The notes under the pieces are model-generated. The model saw only the letters and a list, made by a program, of their open reading frames with translations, was not told the DNA's origin and searched no databases. A stretch of 64,000 bases of DNA from the NCBI RefSeq assembly GCF_900205865.1, contig NZ_LT906662.1, positions 1,426,001 through 1,490,000 of the forward strand. Direction: 5' to 3'. Shown here piece by piece: positions 1-11,621 of this stretch. The translations under genes were made by a program, and so were the position numbers. The DNA is from Thermoanaerobacterium sp. RBIITD (lineage in GTDB: Bacteria; Bacillota; Thermoanaerobacteria; Thermoanaerobacterales; Thermoanaerobacteraceae). Each line of letters opens with the position of its first letter. Position 1 is the first letter of the stretch.

Positions 1-688
1 TATAGCAAAAAAAGAAAGGACACAAGAAGAATTCTTCCATACATTCAATACGCTTTATGAGGCTAATAAACAGATTATCGTATCCAGTGATCGGCCACCA
101 AAGGAAATACCAACATTAGAAGACAGACTTAGATCACGATTTGAATGGGGTTTAATAGCTGATATTCAGCCACCTGATTTTGAAACAAGAATAGCTATAT
201 TAAAGAAAAAAGCTCAAAATGAAAATTTAAATATACCAGATGATGTCCTTACATATATTGCTGAAAAAATTCCTTCAAATATAAGAGAATTAGAAGGTGC
301 ATTGATAAGAATTGTTGCATTTTCATCTCTTACAAAAGCAAATATAGATTTAGATCTTGCTAAAGATGCATTAAAGGACATAATATCAAACAAAGTTAGA
401 AAAATAACTGTAAAACTCATTCAGGAAGAGGTTTGCAAATATTACAATATTAAATATGAAGATTTTATTTCAAAAAAACGGACAAAAACAATTGCATTTC
501 CAAGACAGATCGCTATGTATCTTGCAAGGGAAATGACTGATTTATCATTGCCTAAAATAGGTGAAGAATTTGGCAAAGACCATACAACAGTTATACATGC
601 TTATGATAAAATATCAACCGATATAAAAGATGATGAATCGCTTAAAAATCAGATAGAAGAGTTAAAAAAGAGAATTAAAGGTTTTTAA
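1..688 (+). CDS. dnaA: DnaA, chromosomal replication initiator (C-terminal part)
   Basis: The gene enters from the left edge in the frame beginning at base 2, so the N-terminus and Walker A lie outside the window. Visible parts are the late AAA+ domain ([20 protein letters not shown], then the sensor-2 motif RELEGALIR) and the DNA-binding domain IV with the DnaA signature [13 protein letters not shown]. DnaA-ATP binds DnaA boxes and opens the origin. The boxes lie directly downstream and dnaN follows, the standard Firmicute origin order. The identification is essentially certain; only the start is missing. Confidence 0.97.
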   Translation, partial: IAKKERTQEEFFHTFNTLYEANKQIIVSSDRPPKEIPTLEDRLRSRFEWGLIADIQPPDFETRIAILKKKAQNENLNIPDDVLTYIAEKIPSNIRELEGALIRIVAFSSLTKANIDLDLAKDALKDIISNKVRKITVKLIQEEVCKYYNIKYEDFISKKRTKTIAFPRQIAMYLAREMTDLSLPKIGEEFGKDHTTVIHAYDKISTDIKDDESLKNQIEELKKRIKGF

Positions 689-906
689 CATATCCACGTT
701 GATATGTTGTTGATAACATTAATGTTTTAGAACTTGTTAATATTGTTGATAAAATTTTATAATAGTATATAAGTTATTCACAGCTTATAGTAAGCTTTTA
801 TCTTTATTTAAGGGCATTTTTGCACAAATTAACAGGTTCTAATACTACTACTATTATTATCTATTATATTCTTTTTTATAATAAAATATGCTTAAAAGGA
901 GCGAAA
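689..906. other. oriC: oriC region (dnaA-dnaN intergenic)
   Basis: This AT-rich gap holds DnaA boxes: TTATTCACA at 774-782 on the plus strand, and TTATCAACA on the minus strand at 708-716 and 744-752. A near match, TTTTGCACA, lies at 818-826. Then comes an A/T-rich tract with the triplet pattern TACTACTACTATTATTAT at 843-860, which resembles the DnaA-trio unwinding element read on the complementary strand. Position between dnaA and dnaN is the usual origin place. Origin activity is inferred. Confidence 0.8.
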
Positions 907-913
907 ATTTTTT

Positions 914-2026
914 ATGAAATTTTCTTGTGATAAAAATTCATTATTAGATGCCGTAAATAAAGTTATAAAAGGGGTTACCCCCCGTACTACCCTCCCTATA
1001 TTGCAAGGTATACTAATAAAATCCTTTGATGATAAAATATTGATGTATTCTACAGATATGGAGATCGGTATAGAATGTAAACTTAATGCCAAAATTGAGG
1101 AAAGTGGAAGTATTGTTGTATCATCGAAAGTCTTCTCAGAACTTGTAAGGAAACTTCCAGATGACATTGTTTATTTTAATTCAGATGAAAATAGCATAGT
1201 AAATATTAAATGTGGCTTATCGGACTTTACTATATCAGGTAATTCTTCAGATGAGTTCCCCGAAATTCCTGAGATAATAAAGGAAATGACTATTAAGATT
1301 AATCAGAACATTTTAAAAGACATGATAAGACAGACGTCTTTTTGTGTTGCACAAGAAATGACAAGACCTATATTGACAGGAATACTTTTGGAAATAAACA
1401 AAAATCAAATCAATATGGTGGCACTTGATGGATACCGCATGGCATTAAAAAAATATACATCAGATGATGTATTATTAAAAGACTATGACAATTTTAGTGT
1501 TGTTATACCGGGTACTACGGTAAATGAGCTTATAAGAATCATGAGCGATGATGATAGTATTGTTGAAATTTCTTTTACAAATAACCAAGTATTATTTGAA
1601 ATGGATGATACTAAAGTTATATCAAAGCTTTTAGAAGGGAACTATATGAATTATAAAGCGGTATTGCCGAGGGATTTTAAATTAATTGTGAATGTTGGTA
1701 AAGATGATTTGTTAGGTGCAATAGAGAGGGCATCATTACTTGCATCAGGAAAAAATAATTTGATTAAATTTACTTTTAATGAAAAAGAGCTTGTTATATC
1801 ATCAAATTCTGATAAGGGTAAGATGTTTGAAAAAGTAAATGTTGATATAGAAGGAAATTTAATAGAAATTGCATTTAACTCGAGATACCTATTGGAGGCT
1901 TTAAGGGTTATTGATTCAGATAAAATAAAAATGAATTTAATAAATAGCATTAATCCAATGATAATAACACCTGAAAAAAATGAAGATTATATATATATGG
2001 TATTGCCAGTCAAATTAAATGGTTGA
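914..2026 (+). CDS. dnaN: DNA polymerase III beta subunit (sliding clamp)
   Basis: 370 residues, the family's usual length. The clamp encircles DNA and tethers polymerase III and repair enzymes. The N-terminus MKFSCDKNSLLDAVNKV, the central PTTLPILQG-like and TRPILTGILLE segments and the C-terminal end YMVLPVKLNG are typical beta-clamp features, reflecting its repeated domains. A purine-rich site (aaaaggagcg) precedes the ATG. It sits between oriC and yaaA. Family assignment is firm; no anomaly seen. Confidence 0.97.
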   Translation: MKFSCDKNSLLDAVNKVIKGVTPRTTLPILQGILIKSFDDKILMYSTDMEIGIECKLNAKIEESGSIVVSSKVFSELVRKLPDDIVYFNSDENSIVNIKCGLSDFTISGNSSDEFPEIPEIIKEMTIKINQNILKDMIRQTSFCVAQEMTRPILTGILLEINKNQINMVALDGYRMALKKYTSDDVLLKDYDNFSVVIPGTTVNELIRIMSDDDSIVEISFTNNQVLFEMDDTKVISKLLEGNYMNYKAVLPRDFKLIVNVGKDDLLGAIERASLLASGKNNLIKFTFNEKELVISSNSDKGKMFEKVNVDIEGNLIEIAFNSRYLLEALRVIDSDKIKMNLINSINPMIITPEKNEDYIYMVLPVKLNG

Positions 2027-2047
2027 TAATTGAAAGGATTGTATAAA

Positions 2048-2254
2048 ATGGAAGAGATTAAAATTAACACTGATTATATAACACTCGATCAATTTCTAAA
2101 ATATGTCGGAATTGTTGAAACAGGTGGTCAAGGAAAACAAATGATATTAGATGGACTTATAAAAGTAAATGGCAATATAGAACTTAAAAGGGGTAAAAAA
2201 CTTCGTAAAAATGATATAGTAAATGCTATGGGGAAAGAATACATCATAAAGTAA
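2048..2254 (+). CDS. yaaA: S4-domain protein YaaA (RNA-binding)
   Basis: A 68-residue protein consisting of little more than an S4 RNA-binding domain: TLDQFLKYVGIVETGGQGK, then DGLIKVNGNIELKRGKKL. Its place between dnaN and recF is conserved in Firmicutes. The ATG at 2048 is preferred to a TTG at 2030 because aaagga lies at suitable spacing before it. Its biological role is not settled; a link to ribosome assembly or RNA binding is known only by family. Confidence 0.9.
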   Translation: MEEIKINTDYITLDQFLKYVGIVETGGQGKQMILDGLIKVNGNIELKRGKKLRKNDIVNAMGKEYIIK

Positions 2255-2323
2255 GCATTTCTAAATTTCTTTATATAAGTCTTTTGCTTTTTACATTTAA
2301 TTAAGCGAAAGGATAAGGAATAA

Positions 2324-3412
2324 GTGTATTTAAAAGAACTTATTATAGATAATTTTAAAAATTTAAGACATCAAAAGGTGAAATTTTCAAAAGGTATAAA
2401 TGTTATATATGGTAAAAATGCCCAAGGAAAAAGTAATTTATTGGAGTGTATAAGGATTTTAAGCATTGGTAAATCGTTTAGAAATAGCAAAAATAAAGAT
2501 ATGATAAATTTTAATAGTGATTATTACTATATAAAAGGTATATTTGATGTTGATACAGAAGATATGGTAATAGAGATGGGTTATAAAATGAATCAAAATA
2601 AGATAATTAAGCTTAATAATAATAAAGTAAAAAATATTTCTGAACTTGTTGGAAGTACTTTAACGACGGTCTTTTCACCAGAAGATTTAAATATAATAAA
2701 AAATAGCCCATCTATAAGGAGACGCTATATAGATACTTCAATATCAATGATAAAAAGAAATTATTTATTCGACCTCTTACAGTACAATAAAGTCCTTAAT
2801 AACAGAAATAAAGTTTTAAAAGACATAAAATTTAAAAATAATAATTTAAAGCTTCTTGATATAATGGATGAACAGCTTTCAATATATGGTTCTAAGATAA
2901 TATTGTATAGAATGCAGTATATAAAAAACCTTAATATTATTGTTAAAAAAATATTACATGATATATCAAAGGAAGATGTTGATCTTAAATATTCAAATAA
3001 TGTAATTGAAGCTACAGAAGAATTAAATGACATAAAAAAAGCTATTAATAATAAACTTAAATTTAGTAGAGAGATTGATTTAAAATATGGTGATACGAAG
3101 TATGGACCACAAAGAGACGATATAAAGATATATATTAATGGCCATGATTCGAGAATTTATGCATCACAAGGTCAACAAAGAACTATTGCATTATGTCTTA
3201 AACTTGCGGAACAGGAGATAATAAAGATGGAAACCCATGAAAATCCAATACTTCTCCTTGATGATGTTATGTCTGAATTGGATTCTAGTAGAAGAAGCTA
3301 TATTTTAAATAGAATTAATGGAAGTCAAACCTTTATAACACATACAGAAAAGGACGATATAAAAGGAGATAAATACTTTTTAATTTCTGATGGAAGCATA
3401 ATTTCGGAATAA
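2324..3412 (+). CDS. recF: RecF, recombination mediator ATPase
   Basis: 362 residues, normal for RecF, an SMC/ABC-type ATPase that helps load RecA at gaps through RecFOR. Walker A is GKNAQGKS near residues 30-37. The ABC signature region is ASQGQQRT and Walker B is PILLLDDVMSELD, followed by the H-loop region FITHTEKDD. The start is GTG, preceded by aggataagga. RecR, its partner, is encoded at 51137-51736. remB follows after a 10-bp gap, so co-transcription is likely. Confidence 0.97.
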   Translation: MYLKELIIDNFKNLRHQKVKFSKGINVIYGKNAQGKSNLLECIRILSIGKSFRNSKNKDMINFNSDYYYIKGIFDVDTEDMVIEMGYKMNQNKIIKLNNNKVKNISELVGSTLTTVFSPEDLNIIKNSPSIRRRYIDTSISMIKRNYLFDLLQYNKVLNNRNKVLKDIKFKNNNLKLLDIMDEQLSIYGSKIILYRMQYIKNLNIIVKKILHDISKEDVDLKYSNNVIEATEELNDIKKAINNKLKFSREIDLKYGDTKYGPQRDDIKIYINGHDSRIYASQGQQRTIALCLKLAEQEIIKMETHENPILLLDDVMSELDSSRRSYILNRINGSQTFITHTEKDDIKGDKYFLISDGSIISE

Positions 3413-3422
3413 GGAGGTAAAT

Positions 3423-3680
3423 ATGTACGTTCATTTAGGAGGTAATATAGTAGTACCTGATAGTGAGATAATAGCTGTTTTTGATATTAATGTTAAGACA
3501 ATGTCTAAAGATACAGGTGACTTCTTGCGAATAGCTGATGAAGAGGGATTTATAGTAAAGATATCCGAAGAAAATCCGAAGTCATTTATAGTTACTGAAA
3601 GAGATAAAAAAAGCATAATATATCTTTCGCCAATTTCCTCATTTACTATAATAAAAAGAGCCTTAAAATATGAAGAATGA
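3423..3680 (+). CDS. remB: RemB/YaaB family protein (DUF370)
   Basis: An 85-residue DUF370 protein: MYVHLGGNIVVPDSEIIAVF at the start, ending in SFTIIKRALKYEE. In Bacillus subtilis RemB (YaaB), encoded between recF and gyrB, is linked to biofilm matrix gene control. A strong aaggaggt site precedes the ATG. It closes the origin-proximal dnaN-recF cluster and is followed at once by a terminator. The role in this organism is inferred from the family. Confidence 0.9.
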   Translation: MYVHLGGNIVVPDSEIIAVFDINVKTMSKDTGDFLRIADEEGFIVKISEENPKSFIVTERDKKSIIYLSPISSFTIIKRALKYEE

Positions 3681-3711
3681 AAAATAGAGGTTTTTAAGCC
3701 TCTATTTTTTA
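3681..3711. terminator. Bidirectional terminator between remB and gatD
   Basis: The stem aaatagagg / cctctattt encloses a short T-rich loop, with A-tracts on one side and T-tracts on the other. It can therefore end transcription of remB on the plus strand and of murT-gatD on the minus strand. The minus-strand gatD stop codon overlaps it. Confidence 0.85.
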
Positions 3712-4433
3712 ACAAATCTTTTTATAATTGCGTTCTGTGTTATGTGTTCAAAAGAATCATCAAGCGGATCAATTTCTTTTTTACCGTATTTTCGGTTTAT
3801 GGCACTTTGTATAAGGATATCGGCAAATTCCGGGTTTTTCGGTAGAACAGGTCCGTGTAGATACGTTCCATAGGTATTTTTGTACATAGCACCTTCCATA
3901 TGGTCTTCGCCATTATTTCCATTTCCAGATATTACAATTCCTAAAGGCTTTATATTTTCTAAATACGTCTTTCCAGAATGGTTTTCAAACCCTACCATTT
4001 TAAATTTTTTTCCATTTAAATCTGCTTCTATTATTACATTTTCGATCATCCTTCTATTTCCAGCGACGGTATAAGCATCTAATGCACCGATTCCAGGCAA
4101 TTTATTTCCTGTACCAGTTTTGTAGTATTTCCCGAGCAATTGATAACCACCACAAATGCTTAAAACTGTGAGGTAATCATTTATGGCAGCTTTTAAATTC
4201 TTTGCTCTTTTTAATGTTAGGTCGTCGCTTACAATTTTTTGTTCTCTGTCAGATCCACCGCCGAGAAATAGTATATCCACATCTGTAAAATTAGTCTTCG
4301 TATCAACCATTATTGGTTTTACTTCAACATCAATACCTCTCCATTCACATCTTCTTTTTAATGTTAATATGTTGCCCCTGTCACCATAAAGGTTTAAAAG
4401 GTCTGGGTACATGTGTCCGATTACTAATTTCAT
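3702..4433 (-). CDS. gatD: Lipid II isoglutaminyl synthase, glutaminase subunit GatD
   Basis: 243 residues of a class-I glutamine amidotransferase of the CobB/GatD type. The nucleophile Cys lies in LSICGGYQLLG and the catalytic His in YGTYLHGPVLPKNPEFAD. GatD releases ammonia from glutamine for MurT, which amidates D-Glu of lipid II to D-isoglutamine. The start overlaps the murT stop by 4 bp, so the pair is translationally coupled. It is convergent with remB. GatD itself is intact, although its partner gene is frameshifted. Confidence 0.93.
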   Translation of the reverse strand: MKLVIGHMYPDLLNLYGDRGNILTLKRRCEWRGIDVEVKPIMVDTKTNFTDVDILFLGGGSDREQKIVSDDLTLKRAKNLKAAINDYLTVLSICGGYQLLGKYYKTGTGNKLPGIGALDAYTVAGNRRMIENVIIEADLNGKKFKMVGFENHSGKTYLENIKPLGIVISGNGNNGEDHMEGAMYKNTYGTYLHGPVLPKNPEFADILIQSAINRKYGKKEIDPLDDSFEHITQNAIIKRFVKK

Positions 4434-5805
4434 TTTTTAACACCTCTTGACCTCATATAACTATTTACTTCATGCAACGATGTATAATTCGGAAGGATTG
4501 CAATAAGCTCATCTTTTGTGACTAATGGTATATAATCGAGGGCTTTTTCAATGGAATTTATTATCTTTATTTTTTTTGGGTCAACTCCGGCATATTTAAG
4601 TCTTAAAGCCATATCCTCTGCCCTCAAGCCTGATGTTACAACATTGTTTATAGTTGTATGTGATACAAAATTTTCAATATCAACATCCCAGAGCCATGAA
4701 ACATCTCTTCCATCTGCGTAATTATCATTTATCGCAATTAAGAGGTTTAATGGTTTATTTATTTCCCTCAACATGTTTAAAGTGCTATCAAAGCCTATTG
4801 GATTTTTAATGAGGTTTATAATAACCTTCTTATCGTTTAAGTATGTTGTCTGTAACCTCCCTGCAATTGGCTTATAGTTTAATAGGCCCTTTTCTATGTC
4901 ATTTAAAGGTACATCAAGTAATAGATTTACTGCAACAGCTGCCATTACATTATAAACATTATAAGCACCTGTGAGATGACTTTTTATCTTAATAAAATTA
5001 TTTTTATATTTTATCTTAAATGATATGCCATCTTCGCTAAAATCAATATCCAATGCACCAAAGTCAAGGTCTGGTCTTGTTTTACCACAGGAAGGACAGT
5101 AATAATCCCCCAATTGTCCGTAGAAAACCTCTCTATATATGTATTTTTTACCACAAACGGGGCAGTATTTCTGTTCAAAAGCAGGCGATAATTTGTAACC
5201 CCTGTTTAGATGATCATATATGCCGTAATACATTACTTTTAAATTTAAACTGTCACCTATAGCTGCTGTAAATGGTTCATCGGCATTCAATAGCAATATT
5301 GTATCATTTGGCAACTTATTTAAAGATTCTTTTACTTTTTTTATCGTTGTATCAAGCTCACCATATCTATCAAGCTGATCTCTAAAAAAATTCGTTATAA
5401 CGACAATCTTAGGCTTTATATCATTAAGTATTAAAGGCATATTCGCTTCATCGATTTCGAAAACTCCCATATCTGCATCAACTTTACCCAAAGTACTGCT
5501 ATCCTTTATGAGTACTGTAGCAATACCACTTAACATATTAGCACCTTCTCTTTAGCACCTTCTCTGTTGTGAACAACTTTTTTCTTCGATGCTTTTAAAA
5601 TACTTGCAATAAGTCCAGATGTAGTTGTTTTTCCATTTGTACCTGTTATTGCTACTTTCTCGTTTTTAATACCGTTAATCAGATCTTTTATTATATTAGG
5701 ACATAATTTTAGAGTAAGTTTTCCTGGAAGTGACGTTCCACCCTTGCCTGTTATTTTACAAGCTAATAATACTATTTTACCAAACGTAACACCTAATAAA
5801 TCCAA
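4430..5805 (-). pseudogene. murT: Lipid II isoglutaminyl synthase MurT, frameshifted by a 14-bp duplication
   Basis: Two minus-strand frames together make a complete MurT. Bases 5530-5805 (TTG start with aaggtgg site) encode the N-terminus with the P-loop AITGTNGKTTT and end at ...VVHNREGA followed by six foreign residues. Bases 4430-5536 resume at MLSGIATVLI and carry a Cys4 zinc ribbon (CPVCGKKY...CPSCGKTR) and the C-terminal domain with NDNYADGRDVSWLWD. Removing one copy of the duplication at 5538-5565 joins ...HNREGA to NMLSGI in one frame. The second part's ATG overlaps the first part's stop (ATGTTAA) with a gaaggtg site, so two coupled polypeptides remain possible. Sequencing error or slip-reversible variation are alternatives. 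Confidence 0.85.
5538..5565. repeat. Perfect 14-bp tandem duplication inside murT
   Basis: The plus-strand unit ttagcaccttctct occurs twice without a gap, at 5538-5551 and 5552-5565. Fourteen is not a multiple of three, so the duplication shifts the murT frame. One copy suffices to restore the family sequence, which makes the duplication the recent event. Confidence 0.95.
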
Positions 5806-5972
5806 AATAACACCACCTTAACGATAAACCCTATAATATATTAAAATTATTCCCATTTGACATAAGTAAACTTTTATTTTAAGTATATTATATAACAATG
5901 CAAATTTAAAATGAAAAAATTTACCTTAAATTTTATTATATTATTTCAATATTTATTCAAAATCGTATTTTC

Positions 5973-6001
5973 TTGTATAAAAAATAAAAAAATGATACAA
6001 T
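5973..6001 (+). promoter_or_regulatory. Sigma-A promoter for gyrB-gyrA
   Basis: TTGTAT at 5973-5978 and TACAAT at 5996-6001 are separated by 17 bp, 33 bp before the gyrB start. A TTGACA at 5857-5862 lies further upstream but lacks a good -10 box. Start site not shown experimentally. Confidence 0.6.
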
Positions 6002-6016
6002 AAAATTATTGGATAA

Positions 6017-7936
<1,920 letters not shown>

Positions 7937-7951
7937 AGAGAGGTGAAATAG

Positions 7952-10396
7952 ATGAGTGAAAATAAAAACGATGATGTAAATAAAGTCATTCCAGTAGACC
8001 TTGAAGATGAGATGAAGAAATCTTTTATAGATTATGCCATGAGTGTTATTGTAAGTAGGGCACTACCAGATGTAAGAGATGGATTAAAACCAGTTCATAG
8101 AAGAATACTGTATGCCATGAGTGGTCTTGGGCTTACACCGGACAAGGCCTATAAAAAAAGTGTTGCTGTTGTCGGTGAAGTCCTTGGAAAATATCATCCA
8201 CATGGTGATGTTGCTGTATATGATGCTATGGTTAGAATGGCACAAGATTTCTCTATGAGGGAAACCCTCATTGACGGCCATGGAAATTTCGGTAGCATTG
8301 ACGGAGATCCTCCTGCAGCTATGAGATATACAGAGGCAAGGCTATCAAAGATTTCCCTTGAAATGCTTACAGATATAAATAAAGAAACTGTTGATTTTGT
8401 TCCAAACTTTGATGAAACATTAAAAGAACCAGTTGTACTTCCATCGAGGTTTCCAAATCTTTTAGTAAATGGATCTCAAGGTATTGCGGTAGGTATGGCA
8501 ACGAACATACCACCACATAATCTTGCAGAAGTAATTAACGGTGTTATAAATTATATAGATAATCCATATATAACGACAGATGAACTTATGAAATATATCA
8601 AAGGACCTGATTTTCCAACTGGTGCACTTATAGTTGGAAAAGATGGTATAAGACAGACATATGAGACAGGAAGGGGCAAAATAATAGTAAGGGCAAAAGC
8701 CGAAATAGAAGAGCACAATGGCAGGAATAGAATTATTGTAACAGAGATACCGTATATGGTAGTAAAGGCAAAGCTTGTTGAAAAGATTGCAGAACTTGCA
8801 AGAGAGAAGCATATTGAGGGCATATCTGATTTAAGGGATGAATCAGATAGAAATGGGATGAAAATTGTCATAGATTTAAAGAGAGATGCAAATCCAAAGG
8901 TAATCTTAAATAAACTATATATGCATACACAGATGCAGCAGACATTTGGAGCAATAATGTTAGCCTTAGTCGATGGAACACCAAAAATACTTACATTAAA
9001 ACAAATTATCGAAAAATATGTCGACCATCAGGCAGACGTTATAACAAGAAGGACAAAATATGATCTTAAAAAAACGGAAGAGAGAGCTCATATATTAGAA
9101 GGTTTAAAAATCGCTTTAGATCACATAGATGAAGTTATAAACATCATTCGAAGTTCAAAGACCGAACCTATTGCGAAGAAAAGCTTAATGGATAGATTCG
9201 GCTTTAGCGATAGACAAGCACAGGCTATAGTTGATATGAGACTTGGCCGCTTGACTGGTCTTGAAAGACAAAAGGTAGAAGATGAATTAAATGAACTATA
9301 TAGAAAGATAGAGGAATTAAAAGGCATTCTTGCAGATGAAAGAAAGGTCCTCGACATAATTAGAAATGAACTTACGGAAATAAAAAATAAATTTTCATCT
9401 CCAAGAAAAACTCATATAGTTGCAAAAGAAGACGAAATGGACATTGAAGATTTAGTACAGCTTGAAGATGCGGTTGTAACAATGACGCATTTTGGCTATA
9501 TCAAAAGAATGCCTCTTGATGCATATAAGTCACAAAAGCGTGGTGGAAAAGGTATATCAGGGATATCAACGAGAGAAGATGACTTTGTTGAAAATGTGTT
9601 TATAACAACTACACACGATAGACTTCTTTTCTTTACAAATAAAGGTAAAGTCTACAGTTTAAGGACAATCGATGTACCTGAATCGGGAAGACAAGCTAAG
9701 GGTACTGCTATAATCAATTTGATACAGATTGAGCAAGATGAAAAAGTTAATGCCGTAATACCAATAAAAAAATCAGTAAAGGCTAAATATGTAGTAATGT
9801 GTACTAAAAATGGCATCATTAAAAAGACAAAAATCGATGATTTCCCAACAATAAAGAAAAGCGGTAATACGGCGATTAAACTTGATGATGGTGACGAACT
9901 TATCAATGTTAAATTAACCGATGGCGACAGGGAAATAATCATAGGTACATCTAATGGTTATTGTATAAGGTTCCACGAGGACAATTTAAGGCCTATTGGA
10001 AGACAAGCAAGAGGTGTTATAGCGATATCGTTAAGAGACGATGATTATGTTGTTGAAATGGACCTTGTAAATAAAGACAGTGAGATATTGGTTGTTACAG
10101 AAAATGGATTTGGAAAAAGGTCTGACCTTGAAGAATATAGGACTCAGACAAGAGCTGGTAAAGGCATAATAGCTACAAAAATAACGAAAAAAACTGGTAA
10201 ATTAGTCGCTATAATGTCTGTTAAAGCAGAGGATGAACTTATGATAATATCAGCAAACGGAATATTGATTAGGACGAATATATCTGATATATCTAAGATG
10301 CACAGAGATACAACAGGTGTAACATTAATGAAACTTGACGAAGGTGATAGGGTGGTATCGACAACAAGGATAAATAACGTAGACAGTGATGAATAA
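7952..10396 (+). CDS. gyrA: DNA gyrase subunit A
   Basis: 814 residues, usual length. The breakage-reunion subunit: the N-terminal domain has [20 protein letters not shown] and the catalytic tyrosine in [10 protein letters not shown]. The C-terminal beta-pinwheel carries a GyrA box variant, QKRGGKG, which supports identification as gyrase rather than topoisomerase IV. The quinolone-determining stretch [17 protein letters not shown] has Val where many species have Ser at the position equivalent to E. coli Ser83/Ala84. A site (gagaggtg) precedes the ATG. A separate promoter follows the gene. Confidence 0.97.
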   Translation: MSENKNDDVNKVIPVDLEDEMKKSFIDYAMSVIVSRALPDVRDGLKPVHRRILYAMSGLGLTPDKAYKKSVAVVGEVLGKYHPHGDVAVYDAMVRMAQDFSMRETLIDGHGNFGSIDGDPPAAMRYTEARLSKISLEMLTDINKETVDFVPNFDETLKEPVVLPSRFPNLLVNGSQGIAVGMATNIPPHNLAEVINGVINYIDNPYITTDELMKYIKGPDFPTGALIVGKDGIRQTYETGRGKIIVRAKAEIEEHNGRNRIIVTEIPYMVVKAKLVEKIAELAREKHIEGISDLRDESDRNGMKIVIDLKRDANPKVILNKLYMHTQMQQTFGAIMLALVDGTPKILTLKQIIEKYVDHQADVITRRTKYDLKKTEERAHILEGLKIALDHIDEVINIIRSSKTEPIAKKSLMDRFGFSDRQAQAIVDMRLGRLTGLERQKVEDELNELYRKIEELKGILADERKVLDIIRNELTEIKNKFSSPRKTHIVAKEDEMDIEDLVQLEDAVVTMTHFGYIKRMPLDAYKSQKRGGKGISGISTREDDFVENVFITTTHDRLLFFTNKGKVYSLRTIDVPESGRQAKGTAIINLIQIEQDEKVNAVIPIKKSVKAKYVVMCTKNGIIKKTKIDDFPTIKKSGNTAIKLDDGDELINVKLTDGDREIIIGTSNGYCIRFHEDNLRPIGRQARGVIAISLRDDDYVVEMDLVNKDSEILVVTENGFGKRSDLEEYRTQTRAGKGIIATKITKKTGKLVAIMSVKAEDELMIISANGILIRTNISDISKMHRDTTGVTLMKLDEGDRVVSTTRINNVDSDE

Positions 10397-10398
10397 TA

Positions 10399-10427
10399 TT
10401 AACAAAAGAAGGATTTTTAAATATAAT
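10399..10427 (+). promoter_or_regulatory. Promoter of the FMN-binding lipoprotein gene
   Basis: TTAACA (10399-10404), 17-bp spacer, TATAAT (10422-10427). Just downstream, TGACA and TGTCA half sites at about 10427-10448 flank the likely start point and could be an operator; that part is a guess. Confidence 0.6.
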
Positions 10428-10474
10428 GACATATGTATATAGTTGTCAAAAAAATTTCTGAAGGAGAGGTCTTC

Positions 10475-10894
10475 ATGAGAAAAGCATTAGCTATAGGGAT
10501 TGCTACTACATTAGTTGTGGTTAGTTTAGCAGGCTGTGCTTCAAAGACAGCTTCCGGTGCTTTCAAAGATGGTACATACAAAGCTGAACAACCATTATTT
10601 GATTCATATGGCTGGAAGGGTCAAATCGAAATAACAATAAATGACGGCAAGATTTCAAATGTCGTATACAATGAAGTTGACAAAAATGGCAAATTTAAAA
10701 GAGATGACAAACAATATGCTAACAAAATGAAAGCTGAAAACAACGTTACACCAAAGGAAGCTGATGAAAAATTGCAGAAATCTTTAATTGATAAACAGGA
10801 TACTTCAAAGGTTGATACTGTTGCTGGTGCAACAGAGACATCAAAGACATTTAAAGAGTTAGCAGACCAGGCTCTAAAGGATGCAAAGAAGTAA
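10475..10894 (+). CDS. FMN-binding domain lipoprotein
   Basis: 139 residues from the ATG at 10475, which follows gaaggagagg. The N-terminus is a lipoprotein signal (MRKALAIG..., lipobox LAGC), so the protein is expected to be lipid-anchored outside the membrane. One FMN-binding domain follows: DGTYKAEQPLFDSYGWKGQ, then DTVAGATETSKTF, matching the S/G-A-T-x-T/S motif in which Thr carries FMN in PplA/RnfG-like domains. Similar lipoproteins act in extracellular electron transfer in Gram-positive bacteria. It has its own promoter and terminator; electron partners are not visible here. Confidence 0.8.
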   Translation: MRKALAIGIATTLVVVSLAGCASKTASGAFKDGTYKAEQPLFDSYGWKGQIEITINDGKISNVVYNEVDKNGKFKRDDKQYANKMKAENNVTPKEADEKLQKSLIDKQDTSKVDTVAGATETSKTFKELADQALKDAKK

Positions 10895-10895
10895 G

Positions 10896-10925
10896 AAAAA
10901 GCCCTTAAAAGAGGGCTTTTTCTTT
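10896..10925. terminator. Terminator after the FMN-binding lipoprotein gene
   Basis: The hairpin aaaaagccct / agggcttttt has T-runs in both directions. It can also serve the convergent ferritin-like gene, whose stop codon overlaps its end. Confidence 0.85.
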
Positions 10926-11356
10926 TATGGATCAACCTTTAGGATTCCAAGAGCTTTTTCAAGGTCTATAATATGGTTTTCTTCTTCCAATGCTATATTT
11001 CTTATTTTTTGCCCAACATCGTATAATCCAATTTGTTCGGATTGTGCTATTCTCTGATTATAACTATTTAAAGCATCATATTCATATGTTAGATCCTGGT
11101 ACAGCATTTCACGGTTATCGAGAGATGTTTGTCTTGGATAGACTTCGACTGTAGGGATACCTCCAAGGTATTGTATTAGATCTGTCAATATTACAGCATG
11201 TTCATGTTCATCTTTAGCGTGCTCTAATATTTTATCAATAACTTCGACATATTCAGGTCCATGTAACATGCTGGCATGTTGTATATACTGTATCATAGCT
11301 GCATATTCTTTCGTAAGGTCCAAATTTAAATTAATTATTAATTCTTTTTTATTCAT
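10925..11356 (-). CDS. Ferritin-like / bacterioferritin-type four-helix protein
   Basis: 143 residues, mostly helical. Metal-ligand-like motifs appear as LTKEYAAMIQYIQHA, ILEHAKDEHEHA, LTYEYDALNSY and IALEEENHIIDLEKAL, the E...ExxH pairs of a di-iron four-helix bundle. It is shorter than classical bacterioferritin (about 158) and fits the ferritin-like domain protein group common in anaerobes, possibly in iron storage or oxidative protection. The start has a gaggtgaat site. It is convergent with the lipoprotein gene. Exact substrate unknown. Confidence 0.75.
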   Translation of the reverse strand: MNKKELIINLNLDLTKEYAAMIQYIQHASMLHGPEYVEVIDKILEHAKDEHEHAVILTDLIQYLGGIPTVEVYPRQTSLDNREMLYQDLTYEYDALNSYNQRIAQSEQIGLYDVGQKIRNIALEEENHIIDLEKALGILKVDP

Positions 11357-11545
11357 TAAGCATTCACCTCTAATTTAATCATATGTTGTAAAAAATGTGT
11401 ATGTTACATATTAAAATTGAAAAATATATTTTTTAATTTGATGAAAATGTAATCATTTTAATAAAAAAGTATTTTTTTACTTTTGTATTTAAAATTTTTT
11501 AATAAGTGTAAACGATAAATTATTTAAAATTTATAAAAAATTTAT
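11357..11545. other. Long AT-rich upstream region of the ilv-leu operon
   Basis: Nearly 190 bp of A/T runs between the divergent ferritin-like gene and the ilv promoter. No open frame, hairpin or clear operator was recognised. CodY-like or UP-element functions are conceivable but nothing in the sequence decides it. Confidence 0.5.
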
Positions 11546-11574
11546 TTGACTAATTTATTATAAGCTGTTAAAAT
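11546..11574 (+). promoter_or_regulatory. Sigma-A promoter of the ilv-leu operon
   Basis: TTGACT at 11546-11551 and TAAAAT at 11569-11574 with 17-bp spacing. It lies about 50 bp upstream of the T-box leader, so the leader is within the transcript. Confidence 0.75.
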
Positions 11575-11621
11575 AACACTTAATTTCATCTTTAGTTTTA
11601 CACTTTAATAATAAAAAGCAA

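Noticed and set aside
8462-8871. Two overlapping minus-strand frames of more than 100 codons inside gyrA
   Set aside because: They are shadows of the clearly coding gyrA frame.
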